Below are positions 1 through 8,600 of a stretch of DNA of 34,107 nucleotides, piece after piece. Location: positions 1 to 34,107 of the forward strand of contig JAFEFW010000013.1 of NCBI GenBank assembly GCA_018240405.1, read 5' to 3'. Under the pieces are notes generated by a model, which had not been told where the DNA came from, did not search any database, and was given only the letters and a program-made list of their open reading frames with translations. A program made the position numbers and the translations under genes. The DNA comes from Pseudomonadota bacterium. GTDB lineage: Bacteria > Pseudomonadota > Alphaproteobacteria > Acetobacterales > Acetobacteraceae. How positions within the stretch are numbered: the stretch's first letter is position 1; each line of letters starts with the position of its first letter.

Positions 1-2907
1 ACCGGCACGCTGCTGGTCGGGCCGGACATCAATGCCGCCGCCGCCGTGGTGCGGGCGCTGGACGTGCCCCTGATGGGGCTGAACTGCGCCACCGGCCCGC
101 AGGAGATGGCGGAGCACGTGGCGTGGCTGTCGGCCAACTGGCCCGGCCTGATTTCGGTGCAGCCGAATGCCGGCCTGCCGGAACTGGTCGACGGCAAGAC
201 GCACTACCCGCTGGGCGCCGCGGATCTCGCGTCGTGGCTGGAACGCTTCGTCGAGCAGGACGGCGTGAACCTGATCGGCGGCTGCTGCGGTACGTCCATT
301 CCCCATATCGAGGCGCTGGACGCCATGCTGCGCCGGCGCGACGGCGGCAAGTTCCGTCCGGCGCCGGTCCTCCGCAAGCCGGTGTGGATTCCGTCGGTCG
401 CCAGCCTTTACCAGGCGGTGCCGTTGCGGCAGGAGAACGCGATCTTTGCCATCGGTGAGCGATGCAACGCCAACGGCTCAAAGAAATGGCGCGAGCTGCA
501 GGAGATTCAGGATTGGGACGGCTGCGTCGCCATGGGCCGCGAACAGGTCGGCGAAGGCTCGCACGCGCTGGACATCTGCACCGCGTTTGTCGGGCGCGAC
601 GAACAGTCCGAGATGAACGAGGTGGTGCGCCGCTTCACCGCCTCGGTGAACAGCCCGCTGGTGATCGACAGCACGGAAACCCCCGTGATCACGGCGGCGC
701 TGAAGCTGCACGGCGGCAAGGCGATCATCAACTCGATCAACTTCGAGGACGGCGAAAAGCACGCCGAGGACCGGCTGAAACTGGCGAAGCAGTTCGGCGC
801 CGCGGTCATCGCGCTGACCATTGACGAAGTCGGCATGGCGAAGACCGCCGAGGACAAGCTACGCATCGCTCGCCGCCTGGTTGATTTCGCCTGCAACAAG
901 CATGGTCTGGCGCAGTCCGACCTGATGATCGATCCCCTGACCTTCACTATCGCCACCGGCAACGAGGACGACCGTAAGCTGGGCCAGTGGACGCTGGAGG
1001 GAATCAAGGCGATCAGCGAGGAATTTCCCGACATCCAGATCATCCTCGGCCTGTCCAACATCAGCTTCGGCCTCAATCCGGCTGCACGCGCGGTGCTGAA
1101 CAGCGTGTTCCTCGACCATGCCCGGCGGGCCGGCATGACCGGCGCCATCATTCATGTGTCGAAGATCCGGCCCATGCACCTGATCGCGGAGGAGGAGCGG
1201 CAGGTGTGCGAGGACCTGATCTTCGACCGCCGCCGTGAGGGCTACGACCCGCTGCAGCGCCTGCTGGAACTGTTTGCCGGCCGTAAGGCGTCGGACGCGG
1301 TGAAGAAGGAGCGCGCGGCAACGCCCGAAGGCCGCCTGAAGGACCGCATCGTCGATGGCGACCGCAAGGGCCTGACCGAGGACCTCGATGAGGCGCTGAA
1401 GGCTATGCCGCCGCTGGATATCATCAACAACGTGCTGCTGGACGGCATGAAGGTGGTGGGCGACCTGTTCGGCGCCGGCAAGATGCAGCTTCCCTTCGTG
1501 CTGCAGAGCGCGGAGACAATGAAGGCGGCCGTTGCCTACCTGGAACCACATATGGAGCGTGTCGAGGGTCAGGAGAAAGGCACCATCGTGCTGGCCACGG
1601 TGAAGGGCGACGTGCACGACATCGGCAAGAACCTTGTGGATATCATCCTGACCAACAACGGCTATCGCGTCGTCAACCTGGGCATCAAGGTGCCGCTGCA
1701 GGACATGCTGCATGCCGCGCAGGAACACCGCGCGCACGCCATCGGCATGTCGGGGCTGCTGGTGAAATCCACCGTGGTGATGCGCGAGAACCTGGAGGAA
1801 ATGACGCGCCAGGGTCTCGAGATCCCCGTGCTGCTGGGGGGCGCCGCGCTGACCCGCACCTATGTCGAGGATGACTGCGTCAGGTCCTATGCCTGCGGCC
1901 GCGTCGCCTATGCGCGCGATGCGTTCGACGGGCTGCATTTGATGGATCGCGTCACCGGCAACGGCTTCGATGACTATCTCGCGGCGATCCAGGCTAAGCG
2001 GGTGGGCAAAGCCCGCAACACCTCCCGCACGCTCGGACAGGCTGATGCGCGCGCGTTCCAGCCGGTTGATGTTGGCGCCGTGCAGACGCGCCGTCGGCGG
2101 ATCACGCACGACGTGCCGGTAGTGGAACCGCCGTTCTGGGGCGCGCGCGTAATCGAGGCCGCACCCAAGGCGATTGTTCCGTTCCTGAATGAGCGCAGCC
2201 TGTACCAGTTCCAGTGGGGGTTCCGGAAGCAGGGCCGCTCGCTAGAGGACTTCCTCGGCTGGGCCAAACAGGAGTTGCGCCCGGTGATGCGTCGCATGCT
2301 GACGCTGTGCGAACAGGACGACATCCTGAAGCCGCAGGCGGCCTACGGCTACTGGAAGGCCGCCGGCCAGGGCAACGACCTGATCGTTTTCGACCCGGAC
2401 GGCCAGACCGAGGTCGCACGGTTCACCCTGCCGCGCCAGCCGAAGGAAGACGGTGAATGCATCGCCGACTTCTTTCGCGACGTCGATGACGCGGAGCGAG
2501 ACGTAATCGGATTACAGGTGGTAACCGTCGGGCAGAGAGCGTCAGACACCGCTCGGATCTGGTTCGAGGAAAACCGCTACCAGGACTACCTGTATCTGCA
2601 TGGCCTGTCGGTTGAGATGGCCGAGGCAATGGCGGAATACGTACACAAGCGGATCAGGGCGGAACTTGGCTTCGCCGCCGAGGACGACCGCGACATGGAA
2701 AAGATGCTGGCGCAGGGCTACCGCGGCAGCCGCTACTCGTTCGGCTACCCCGCCTGCCCGCGGCTAGAGGACCAGGCGCCCATCCTGTCGCTGCTGGGCG
2801 CTGAGCGCATCGGCATATCGCTGTCCGACGAATTCCAATTGCACCCCGAGCAATCGACCAGTGCAATCGTGGTGATCAATCCGCGCGCGAAGTATTTTTC
2901 CGTGTAG
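1..2907 (+). CDS. metH: Cobalamin-dependent methionine synthase, 5' partial
   Basis: Cytoplasmic enzyme that moves the methyl group of 5-methyltetrahydrofolate via cobalamin to homocysteine. The reading frame is open to base 1, so the gene starts upstream and the ATG at 46 is internal. All four modules are recognisable. The end of the homocysteine domain has its zinc cysteines in GLNC (about 76-87) and GGCCGT (277-294). The pterin-binding domain begins near FAIGERCNANGS (about 447). The B12 domain has DVHDIGKN at 1609-1632, whose His is the lower cobalt ligand. The C-terminal AdoMet reactivation domain has RYSFGYPACP near 2731-2760. The 968 visible residues compare with about 1200 in full-length MetH, so roughly the first 200-250 are missing. 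No cobalamin riboswitch can be judged because the leader lies outside the window. Hairpins follow the stop codon. Identification is very secure. Confidence 0.97.
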   Translation, partial: TGTLLVGPDINAAAAVVRALDVPLMGLNCATGPQEMAEHVAWLSANWPGLISVQPNAGLPELVDGKTHYPLGAADLASWLERFVEQDGVNLIGGCCGTSIPHIEALDAMLRRRDGGKFRPAPVLRKPVWIPSVASLYQAVPLRQENAIFAIGERCNANGSKKWRELQEIQDWDGCVAMGREQVGEGSHALDICTAFVGRDEQSEMNEVVRRFTASVNSPLVIDSTETPVITAALKLHGGKAIINSINFEDGEKHAEDRLKLAKQFGAAVIALTIDEVGMAKTAEDKLRIARRLVDFACNKHGLAQSDLMIDPLTFTIATGNEDDRKLGQWTLEGIKAISEEFPDIQIILGLSNISFGLNPAARAVLNSVFLDHARRAGMTGAIIHVSKIRPMHLIAEEERQVCEDLIFDRRREGYDPLQRLLELFAGRKASDAVKKERAATPEGRLKDRIVDGDRKGLTEDLDEALKAMPPLDIINNVLLDGMKVVGDLFGAGKMQLPFVLQSAETMKAAVAYLEPHMERVEGQEKGTIVLATVKGDVHDIGKNLVDIILTNNGYRVVNLGIKVPLQDMLHAAQEHRAHAIGMSGLLVKSTVVMRENLEEMTRQGLEIPVLLGGAALTRTYVEDDCVRSYACGRVAYARDAFDGLHLMDRVTGNGFDDYLAAIQAKRVGKARNTSRTLGQADARAFQPVDVGAVQTRRRRITHDVPVVEPPFWGARVIEAAPKAIVPFLNERSLYQFQWGFRKQGRSLEDFLGWAKQELRPVMRRMLTLCEQDDILKPQAAYGYWKAAGQGNDLIVFDPDGQTEVARFTLPRQPKEDGECIADFFRDVDDAERDVIGLQVVTVGQRASDTARIWFEENRYQDYLYLHGLSVEMAEAMAEYVHKRIRAELGFAAEDDRDMEKMLAQGYRGSRYSFGYPACPRLEDQAPILSLLGAERIGISLSDEFQLHPEQSTSAIVVINPRAKYFSV

Positions 2908-2923
2908 GCGGTGCTCCCATACA

Positions 2924-2946
2924 GGGCAGAGACGTCGTCTCTGCCC
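2924..2946. terminator. Perfect 11-bp hairpin just after metH
   Basis: Bases 2924-2934 (GGGCAGAGACG) are the exact reverse complement of 2936-2946, with a single central base, so in RNA the innermost pairs open to form the loop. It lies 17 nt after the metH stop. There is no T-run on either side, so it may be a 3'-end stabilising or processing hairpin rather than a classical intrinsic terminator. Confidence 0.5.
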
Positions 2947-3018
2947 ATCACCGTAACAGACTTACGCCGTAGCACTGCAACACCGCCGCTTCGCACAGCG
3001 TGGCGTTTCCACGAAATT

Positions 3019-3047
3019 GTCGTGGCCGGTACGCGACCGGCCACGAC
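3019..3047. terminator. Bidirectional terminator hairpin between convergent genes
   Basis: A perfect 12-bp stem, GTCGTGGCCGGT at 3019-3030 pairing with 3036-3047, closes a 5-nt loop. Short T-containing stretches follow it on the plus strand (TTTAATCCTTT, 3050-3060) and on the minus strand (AATTTCG). It lies exactly between metH (+) and the convergent membrane operon (-), the usual place for a shared terminator. Confidence 0.7.
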
Positions 3048-3070
3048 CGTTTAATCCTTTCAGTGCCGCC

Positions 3071-3475
3071 TCACACCCGCCGGCTACGCCGCCGCGCTGT
3101 CGTCGCGATCCGGATCACCGGAAAGGCAAGCTGCGCAATGCTCAAGGTCGAACTCAGGCCAGCGATCGCGCGCTGCCGCACTTCAAGCGCCTCCCGCTCT
3201 ACCCGGCTGGGCGCGGAGCTTCGGGCCATCATCAGCAGGATAACGGCGACGATGAGGTCGAAACCGGCCACGATGAGCGCAGTCCAGTAGAACGCGAGGC
3301 CGGCATCAATGCGCAGCGCGTACCACGCCGCAACATGCGCGGTTGCCAGCACACCAAGGAGGAACACGGCCGCTACCACCGCATAGACGATGCGCATCGC
3401 CGTGCGGGATGCAAAGGCTCGCCAACGGACGACTTCAGCGTCCGCGGCGATTCGTGCCAGACGTACGGGCCGCAT
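3071..3475 (-). CDS. Small two-TM membrane protein, YqjE/phage-holin-III-like
   Basis: A 134-residue protein with two strongly hydrophobic segments at about residues 28-50 and 58-82, flanked by basic and acidic cytoplasmic stretches, and a very basic C-terminus. This layout fits the YqjE-like group often labelled phage holin family or DUF1469. These are inner-membrane proteins of unclear function and are not phage lysis proteins. The gene starts 3 nt after the stop of the DUF883-type gene upstream, matching the widespread yqjD-yqjE pairing, which supports the assignment better than the weak sequence signature. An internal ATG at residue 27 would remove the charged N-terminus. No transposon or phage genes are nearby. 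The family call is moderate and the function unknown. Confidence 0.65.
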   Translation of the reverse strand: MRPVRLARIAADAEVVRWRAFASRTAMRIVYAVVAAVFLLGVLATAHVAAWYALRIDAGLAFYWTALIVAGFDLIVAVILLMMARSSAPSRVEREALEVRQRAIAGLSSTLSIAQLAFPVIRIATTARRRSRRV

Positions 3476-3478
3476 CGA

Positions 3479-3748
3479 TCAGCGCATCGCTCTGCCAACG
3501 ACCCAACCGACAGCCGCAGCGATTATGATCGCCATCAGTGGCTGTTGGCGCACGCGGCCGGATACCATGTCCGCCTGCTGCTGCACAGCGCCGCGCGCCG
3601 TGCCATATGCGGACTCGGCACGTCCGGCGAAATCGGCGACAGCCGGTGTGACGCGATCCTTCATCAGCGCCTCAACCTGCTCCCGCAGCCGCTCAATCTG
3701 CGCCTGCGCGTCGTCCGCCTTGCCACGTGCATCGCTTGAGAAGGCCAT
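3479..3748 (-). CDS. DUF883 family (ElaB/YqjD-like) membrane-anchored protein
   Basis: An 89-residue protein with a long charged helix rich in Asp, Gln, Arg and Glu (about residues 8-65). A single C-terminal membrane anchor of about 18 residues follows, ending in the family-typical GWVVGRAMR. ElaB/YqjD proteins of Enterobacteria are tail-anchored inner-membrane proteins reported to bind ribosomes in stationary phase. Whether that holds here is unknown. The start is supported by AGGAG about 8 nt before the ATG. It is the first gene of a two-gene unit with the YqjE-like gene 3 nt downstream. No clear promoter is visible in the 170-bp gap before it. Confidence 0.75.
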   Translation of the reverse strand: MAFSSDARGKADDAQAQIERLREQVEALMKDRVTPAVADFAGRAESAYGTARGAVQQQADMVSGRVRQQPLMAIIIAAAVGWVVGRAMR

Positions 3749-3918
3749 GGGGATGCTCCTATCGACAGATTGACCTACAACGAGACGGCCTCGGCGCGCG
3801 TTGCGCGGGTCACGTCCTTTCGTAGCACGCTTGCGCGAGCCGAACCATTCAACCCCAGTGGCCGAGGCCAGGTGGCTACCCTTTGCCGATCAGAATGTTG
3901 TGGCTGGGCACGACCAGA

Positions 3919-4866
3919 TCAAGCCGGCGCGCAGGACGCCTCCGCCAAGGCGGCCAAGAAGGCATCGACCTCGGCGGCAAAGGCCGCCGCATTGCTGTCG
4001 ATCCACGCGCGATATGAACGCTGGTCCTCCCAGGCCTGCAGGAAGTGGGTGTCCGACGCCAACAGGCTGTCGATCAACGCCAGTGCCCGAGGCTGGAAGC
4101 CTGGATCGCCCTCATCCAGGCGAAAGCGCACCGGCAGTGGGAGGTCATTGTCAAAGCCCGCTGCCCCGCGCCTCCCGGTTATGATGACCGCGCCCGACGC
4201 TGCCGCCTCCCGTGGCAGGCGGTCCCGGCCCGGATGCTGCCCGAAATCGACGTATAGCCTGACCTGACGCAGCAGCTGTGCCAGCGAAGGCTTGTCCAAC
4301 CCTTCCAGTGCCACCCATGCTCGCCCGCCGGGTGCGGCGAGCAGTTGCTGCTGCATGTCAGACGACCGGCGCGGGTTATAGGCGATGGCCGGGACGCGGC
4401 CGCCTGCCGCGCCGAGCGGAAAGCTGCCCGGCGTCAGGTAGTCACTGACCATCAGCACAGGACTGGCGCCGGCCCGCACCAGGAATTCCGACGCGTAGTG
4501 CGACTGGCACAGATGCATCACGTCCTGCCGCGGAGTCAGCACCGACGGCCCTGGGTTCAGATGTTGCCACTTGAAGTAGTTATCGACACTGAGCCACCAG
4601 ATCACCTTCCGAGCGGCAGGAAAGCGCCAGATCAGGCTGGTTGCCACCTCCGGCACCACGATCACGGTTTCGGGGTCGTCCGCGGCTTTGTTCCGCACAG
4701 CAGCGCGGCAGTAGGTATATTGCGGCGGCACGCGGCTGACGCCGGTTCCTCCGTAATAGACCATTGCGGCATCGACGCCCCGGTCACGCAACGCGCCACA
4801 GAATTGATGCAGCGCCTCCGGTCCGCCACTGATGCTGCCAGCCGGGCATAAGATATCGACCCTCAT
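3919..4866 (-). CDS. Glycosyltransferase-like protein (GT-B type, putative)
   Basis: A 315-residue soluble protein. The N-terminus (VDILCPAGSISGGPEALHQ) resembles the first Rossmann strand and glycine-rich loop of GT-B glycosyltransferases. Near residues 205-235 it has VDFGQHPGRDRLPREAAASG followed by an aliphatic strand. This resembles the acceptor-to-donor region of GT4/GT1-like enzymes, where the Glu-rich EAAASG segment contacts the sugar nucleotide. At 315 residues it is shorter than typical GT4 enzymes (about 370), so it may be a divergent or glycosyltransferase-fold protein. The start ATG overlaps the stop of the upstream gene by 4 bp (ATGA), indicating translational coupling. The partner also looks surface-glycan related. 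Donor and acceptor cannot be predicted. Confidence 0.6.
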   Translation of the reverse strand: MRVDILCPAGSISGGPEALHQFCGALRDRGVDAAMVYYGGTGVSRVPPQYTYCRAAVRNKAADDPETVIVVPEVATSLIWRFPAARKVIWWLSVDNYFKWQHLNPGPSVLTPRQDVMHLCQSHYASEFLVRAGASPVLMVSDYLTPGSFPLGAAGGRVPAIAYNPRRSSDMQQQLLAAPGGRAWVALEGLDKPSLAQLLRQVRLYVDFGQHPGRDRLPREAAASGAVIITGRRGAAGFDNDLPLPVRFRLDEGDPGFQPRALALIDSLLASDTHFLQAWEDQRSYRAWIDSNAAAFAAEVDAFLAALAEASCAPA

Positions 4867-5621
4867 GCTGCGGCACTCCGGCGCATCAGCATGGGTTGGT
4901 CATTGCGCGCCACCTGGCCGTCCGCCCTGATCCGGACCGCCCGCAGACCGGTCAGGCCGATGCGCAACCCGTGGCATGCCACGACGAAGTGCAGGAAGTG
5001 CTCCGCGTGCAGGCCGCGCATCTCCCGGCACGCCTCGCGCAGCAGGCGGAACCGGGTCGCATAGAGGCGCGCCGCGCGGGCAGAGCAGAAGGCGAAACGG
5101 TCATTCAACCCGCCCCAGCATTGCCAGCCCGGCACCAGCAAGTCCGCTCTGCCGGCGAGCAGCGGCGCCAGGTCACGCGCCGGTTCCAGCCGGTCAAGAT
5201 ACAGCAGGTCCGGCCGCAGCAGCAGGACGATATCGTTTGCTGCGGGTTCGAAGAGGCTCAACAGCGACCAAAGCCGGTCCAGGCTACGCAATTGGTGACA
5301 GAGGTTGGCCAGGCTGCGGTAGCCATCGCCGTAGCTGTCCGTGTAGCCACGCAGCACCTGCATCTCGGTCGCGATTGCGTCGTCGGTTTGCGGTTCAACC
5401 CAGGACACGTCGAGCCCAAGCAACGCGGCTTCGGCGCGATCGGGGACGATGCCGTCCTCCCCGGAGCGCCGGTTGCTGATCGTCTCCGGCAGGTTGAAGT
5501 GGCCGGCCGCTCGCACCTCAAATCCGGCCGCGCGCAGTGGATCCAGAAAGGCCCAGCCGATCGCTCCGGCGGTGAGCGGCAAGGAGCGTGTCAGGCCGAA
5601 GAAGCCGATCAGGCAGCGCAT
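4863..5621 (-). CDS. Putative LPS/capsule-type sugar transferase (DUF7796-like)
   Basis: A 252-residue protein beginning MRCLIGFFGLTRSL. It contains LLRPDLLYLD near the middle, WGGLNDRFAFCS near residue 170 and a later LHAEHFLHF. This set (RPD, W-GG-NDRF, H-E) is the pattern I associate with a family of hypothetical proteins in polysaccharide gene clusters, thought to be glycosyltransferase related. I cannot confirm a catalytic DxD motif. The gene follows the methyltransferase gene by 44 nt on the same strand and overlaps the next transferase gene by 4 bp. No Shine-Dalgarno sequence precedes the ATG. The hairpin at 5638-5665 lies between it and the methyltransferase, so it may be expressed separately from the defence-like pair. 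Confidence 0.5.
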   Translation of the reverse strand: MRCLIGFFGLTRSLPLTAGAIGWAFLDPLRAAGFEVRAAGHFNLPETISNRRSGEDGIVPDRAEAALLGLDVSWVEPQTDDAIATEMQVLRGYTDSYGDGYRSLANLCHQLRSLDRLWSLLSLFEPAANDIVLLLRPDLLYLDRLEPARDLAPLLAGRADLLVPGWQCWGGLNDRFAFCSARAARLYATRFRLLREACREMRGLHAEHFLHFVVACHGLRIGLTGLRAVRIRADGQVARNDQPMLMRRSAAA

Positions 5622-5637
5622 GGACTGGTCTTAGCGG

Positions 5638-5665
5638 CCAGGGATTAACGCCACGTGAATCCTGG
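5638..5665 (-). other. Hairpin directly after the methyltransferase stop codon
   Basis: On the minus strand CCAGGATT is followed by an 11-nt spacer and AATCCCTGG: an 8-bp stem with one bulged base. It begins at the base after the methyltransferase TGA (5666-5668) and ends 16 nt before the next start codon. There is no T-run. It may attenuate or process the transcript between the methyltransferase and transferase genes. Function is inferred from position only. Confidence 0.4.
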
Positions 5666-8600
5666 TCAAGCGACGCTGCGGATCGGTGTTGCACTCAGCG
5701 CATCAAAGGCGGCCAGGCATTGCGCCGGCGCGTCGGGTCGCGAACGGTGGCTGAAGCCTGACAACAAATGTGCAAAGGCGGCGCGATTTAGGCCGTAGGC
5801 TTGAGCGATAACGGCATCGACATTCGCCCGCAGCGGGTCATCCCGGACCTTCGCCACCGATAGGCGATGCGCGGCATTGGCCAGGAACCGGCGCTGTGCG
5901 CCGTTCAGATCGGGAACCGGCAGCGCGTCCAGGATATACAGACTTAGATGCGTCGCCGCCTTCTGCCGTACCAGCCAGTCGAAGCAGAAGGAGTTCAGCA
6001 GTGCACATAGCAGCAACGCATGCTCGGCCGGCCGCGCCCATGGCGTTTTCTCCACCGTCGCCGTGTGCCCGAACACCACGCCGGGCGGCGCAAGGAAGGC
6101 GATCATCGTGCGTTCATCGTTGGAGCGGGCGATGTCACGGAACGCCAGCCGGTGATGCATCGCGGCCTCGGCGACTGTTGGGGGCAAGTCGGCTGAGACG
6201 ACGCTATGGCGTGGCGCGGTGTCCCAACGATCGGTGTATTGATGGAACGTCTTGCCTTCATGCAGCGTCAGATCGGCCTTGTTTACCGGGCGGAACAGCC
6301 TGGCATCCTGCGTCATGTGCAGGTCGCAGCCGAAACGGATGCGCTGGCTGGCGCACCAGGCGCCGAAGCGGTGCGGCGTCATGAACATCTGCTCTGCCAG
6401 CCGCAGATCAGCCTCGCCACGCAGTTCCAGGGGGGTCAGGCGCGCACCGCCGGCCTTGGCGAGGAAGCCGGTGTCATAGCGCATGATCCGGCCGGGGATC
6501 TCGGTGTCACGCAGATCTTCCAGGTAAAAGCCACAGCGGATCGACCGCGTGGGGCCGGGCCGCCGGGCCACCACCAGATCAAACTTGTAGCGGCTGTCGA
6601 TGTCGAAGATGCGCCGCCGGTTCTCGAACGATAGCAGCCAGTCCAGGCTGGCTTCGGACAGGTATGCCTTGCGGATGCCGGTGCTGCCCTCGGCGGCATG
6701 GAAGGATGAGGGCAGCACCCAAGCGATCGTTGCGTGATCGGCGGCCAAGTGCAGGCCGCGCTCCGCAAACAGGCGGTACAGGTCCAGGCTGCCAGCCGAC
6801 GCTTCCACGCGTTGCCTGCGGTACAGGCGGCGAATGATGTGCCTCGTGTGGTCGATGCCGGATTTATATGTTTCGAAGGCCGACGCGATGTCCGGCCGGC
6901 ACAGCAGGCGCCGCTCGATGCGGTCGCGGCTGGTGCGGGTGGAGGCGGCCAGGACGGACGGATCGTAGGTCGCCAGGAAGTCCTTGCGGTTCGGCAGCAC
7001 AACGTCCCAGGGCGGGTTGCCGAGAACGATCGAGAAGCCGCCGGGAAAGATTTCAGGGAACGCCAGGTCCCAAGGCACGGCGTCGCGCCCCGCCTCCAAG
7101 AGGCGAAGCTGCCGCGGTGTCTGCCTGGCCGGCCAGCTGCCAGTGTCGGCGACGTGGCCTGCGAGAGACAGAAAGATGTCGTCGGCATCGCGGTCGCGCA
7201 GCATGGCCGCGCCAGCCCAGGCCCGTGCGAGGCATCGCAGCGGCGTCAGGATATCGTCCAGGTGCTGCTTCAACGCCTGTTTCGAGGTCAGATCATCAAT
7301 GCTACGGCCGATCGACGCATCCAGCGCCCGGACCAGTTCACGCGCCTCATCGACACTTGCGCCCAGCCGTTCCGCCACGCCACGGGCCAGCAACGGATCG
7401 AGCGGCCCGCCCGTCACCGGCAAGCTGGTCAGGTCCTTGGAGAACGGCCCAGTCAGAGCGTTGCCGGCGATGAGGCGATGATCGAGAAAGGTCAGCGGCA
7501 GGCCTTCGGCGTAGGATTCCAGCCACAGCGACAGTTTCGCCAATTCCACTGCCAGATCGTTGCGGTCGCAGCCGTAAAGGCAATGCACCGCGACCAGGCG
7601 CCGGCAGATTGCCCGAGCCCTGGCCTCGGCGAAGCCGTGGCTGGGCAGGTACGGTGCGAGGCTGTTGTCGACATCGGGAAGCGCAGCGATCCGGTCATGC
7701 AGGCCGAGGCGGTCGCAGGTAATGCAGTCGGCCAACAAGGCCTCGGCCAACTGGCGGCAGGCTTCAACCAGGAAGTGACCGCTGCCCATGGCCGGGTCGA
7801 CGATGCGCAGGCGCAACAGGTCCGCTGGCCGCGGATCGTCCGGCGGCGACAGCGCGGCGAGTTTCGGCGCCAGCGCCTCACGTACCAGGAACTGCACCAA
7901 ATCCTGCGGCGTGTAGTAGGCGCCGCTGGCCTTGCGCCCAGGTCCGGCGCGCAGGAAGAAACTGCCGGGCAGGATATCCGGAGGTGCGCCGCCCGCAGGT
8001 AGCACCGCTTCAAACCGTCCGGCGCGTTGCCGCAGCAGTGGTTCCGTGGCGATGCCAGGCTCCTGCTCCAGCAGGGATTCGTAGATGCTGCCGAGGTCTT
8101 CGACATCCAAAGACCCGTAATGAACCCGCGCCCGCTCGCCGCTGCTCCCGCTGATCCAGATCAACCGGTCGAGCAGGACCGCAACGGCACGGTCGCCCCA
8201 GTCCATATGCTCGAGCAAGGTCATCGTGCCGGCGCCGAACAGCCCGCCGCCGAGGGGGGCGATATGGAGCGCATCACAACACAGCCCGGCGCGGCACAAC
8301 GCGAACAGCGTGCGCAGCCCGTCCTGCAACATCCGTCCGGTGTCCGCACCCTGGTCCAGGCAGCGCCGGACCAATGGGCCGAGCGCTTGGTTGGGTGACA
8401 GGGCGGTGCGCCACAGGGTGGTGGATGCGAAGCTGAAGCCGTCGCCCGCGCTCTCCAGCTTGAGAATGAACAGCAAACGGTAGACCAACAGCAGGGAGTC
8501 GCGCCACAGGGCCGCCGCGTCGCAGGCGCCGATGTCCGGCAGTGCATTGATGAAGCCCAGGATCGCCAGTTTGGCCTGCCGACGCAGGTCGGTGGTGACA

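Noticed and set aside
859-2109. 416-codon open frame antisense to metH
   Set aside because: It is a high-GC shadow frame opposite an unmistakable metH coding region; its translation is rich in His, Gln and Arg with no recognisable domain.
3071-3748. Prophage holin module
   Set aside because: The holin-like label comes from membrane topology only. The pairing with a DUF883 protein and absence of any other phage gene fit a host YqjD/YqjE-type pair.
6734-8002. 422-codon plus-strand frame opposite the methyltransferase
   Set aside because: Shadow of the methyltransferase, which carries clear catalytic motifs on the other strand.
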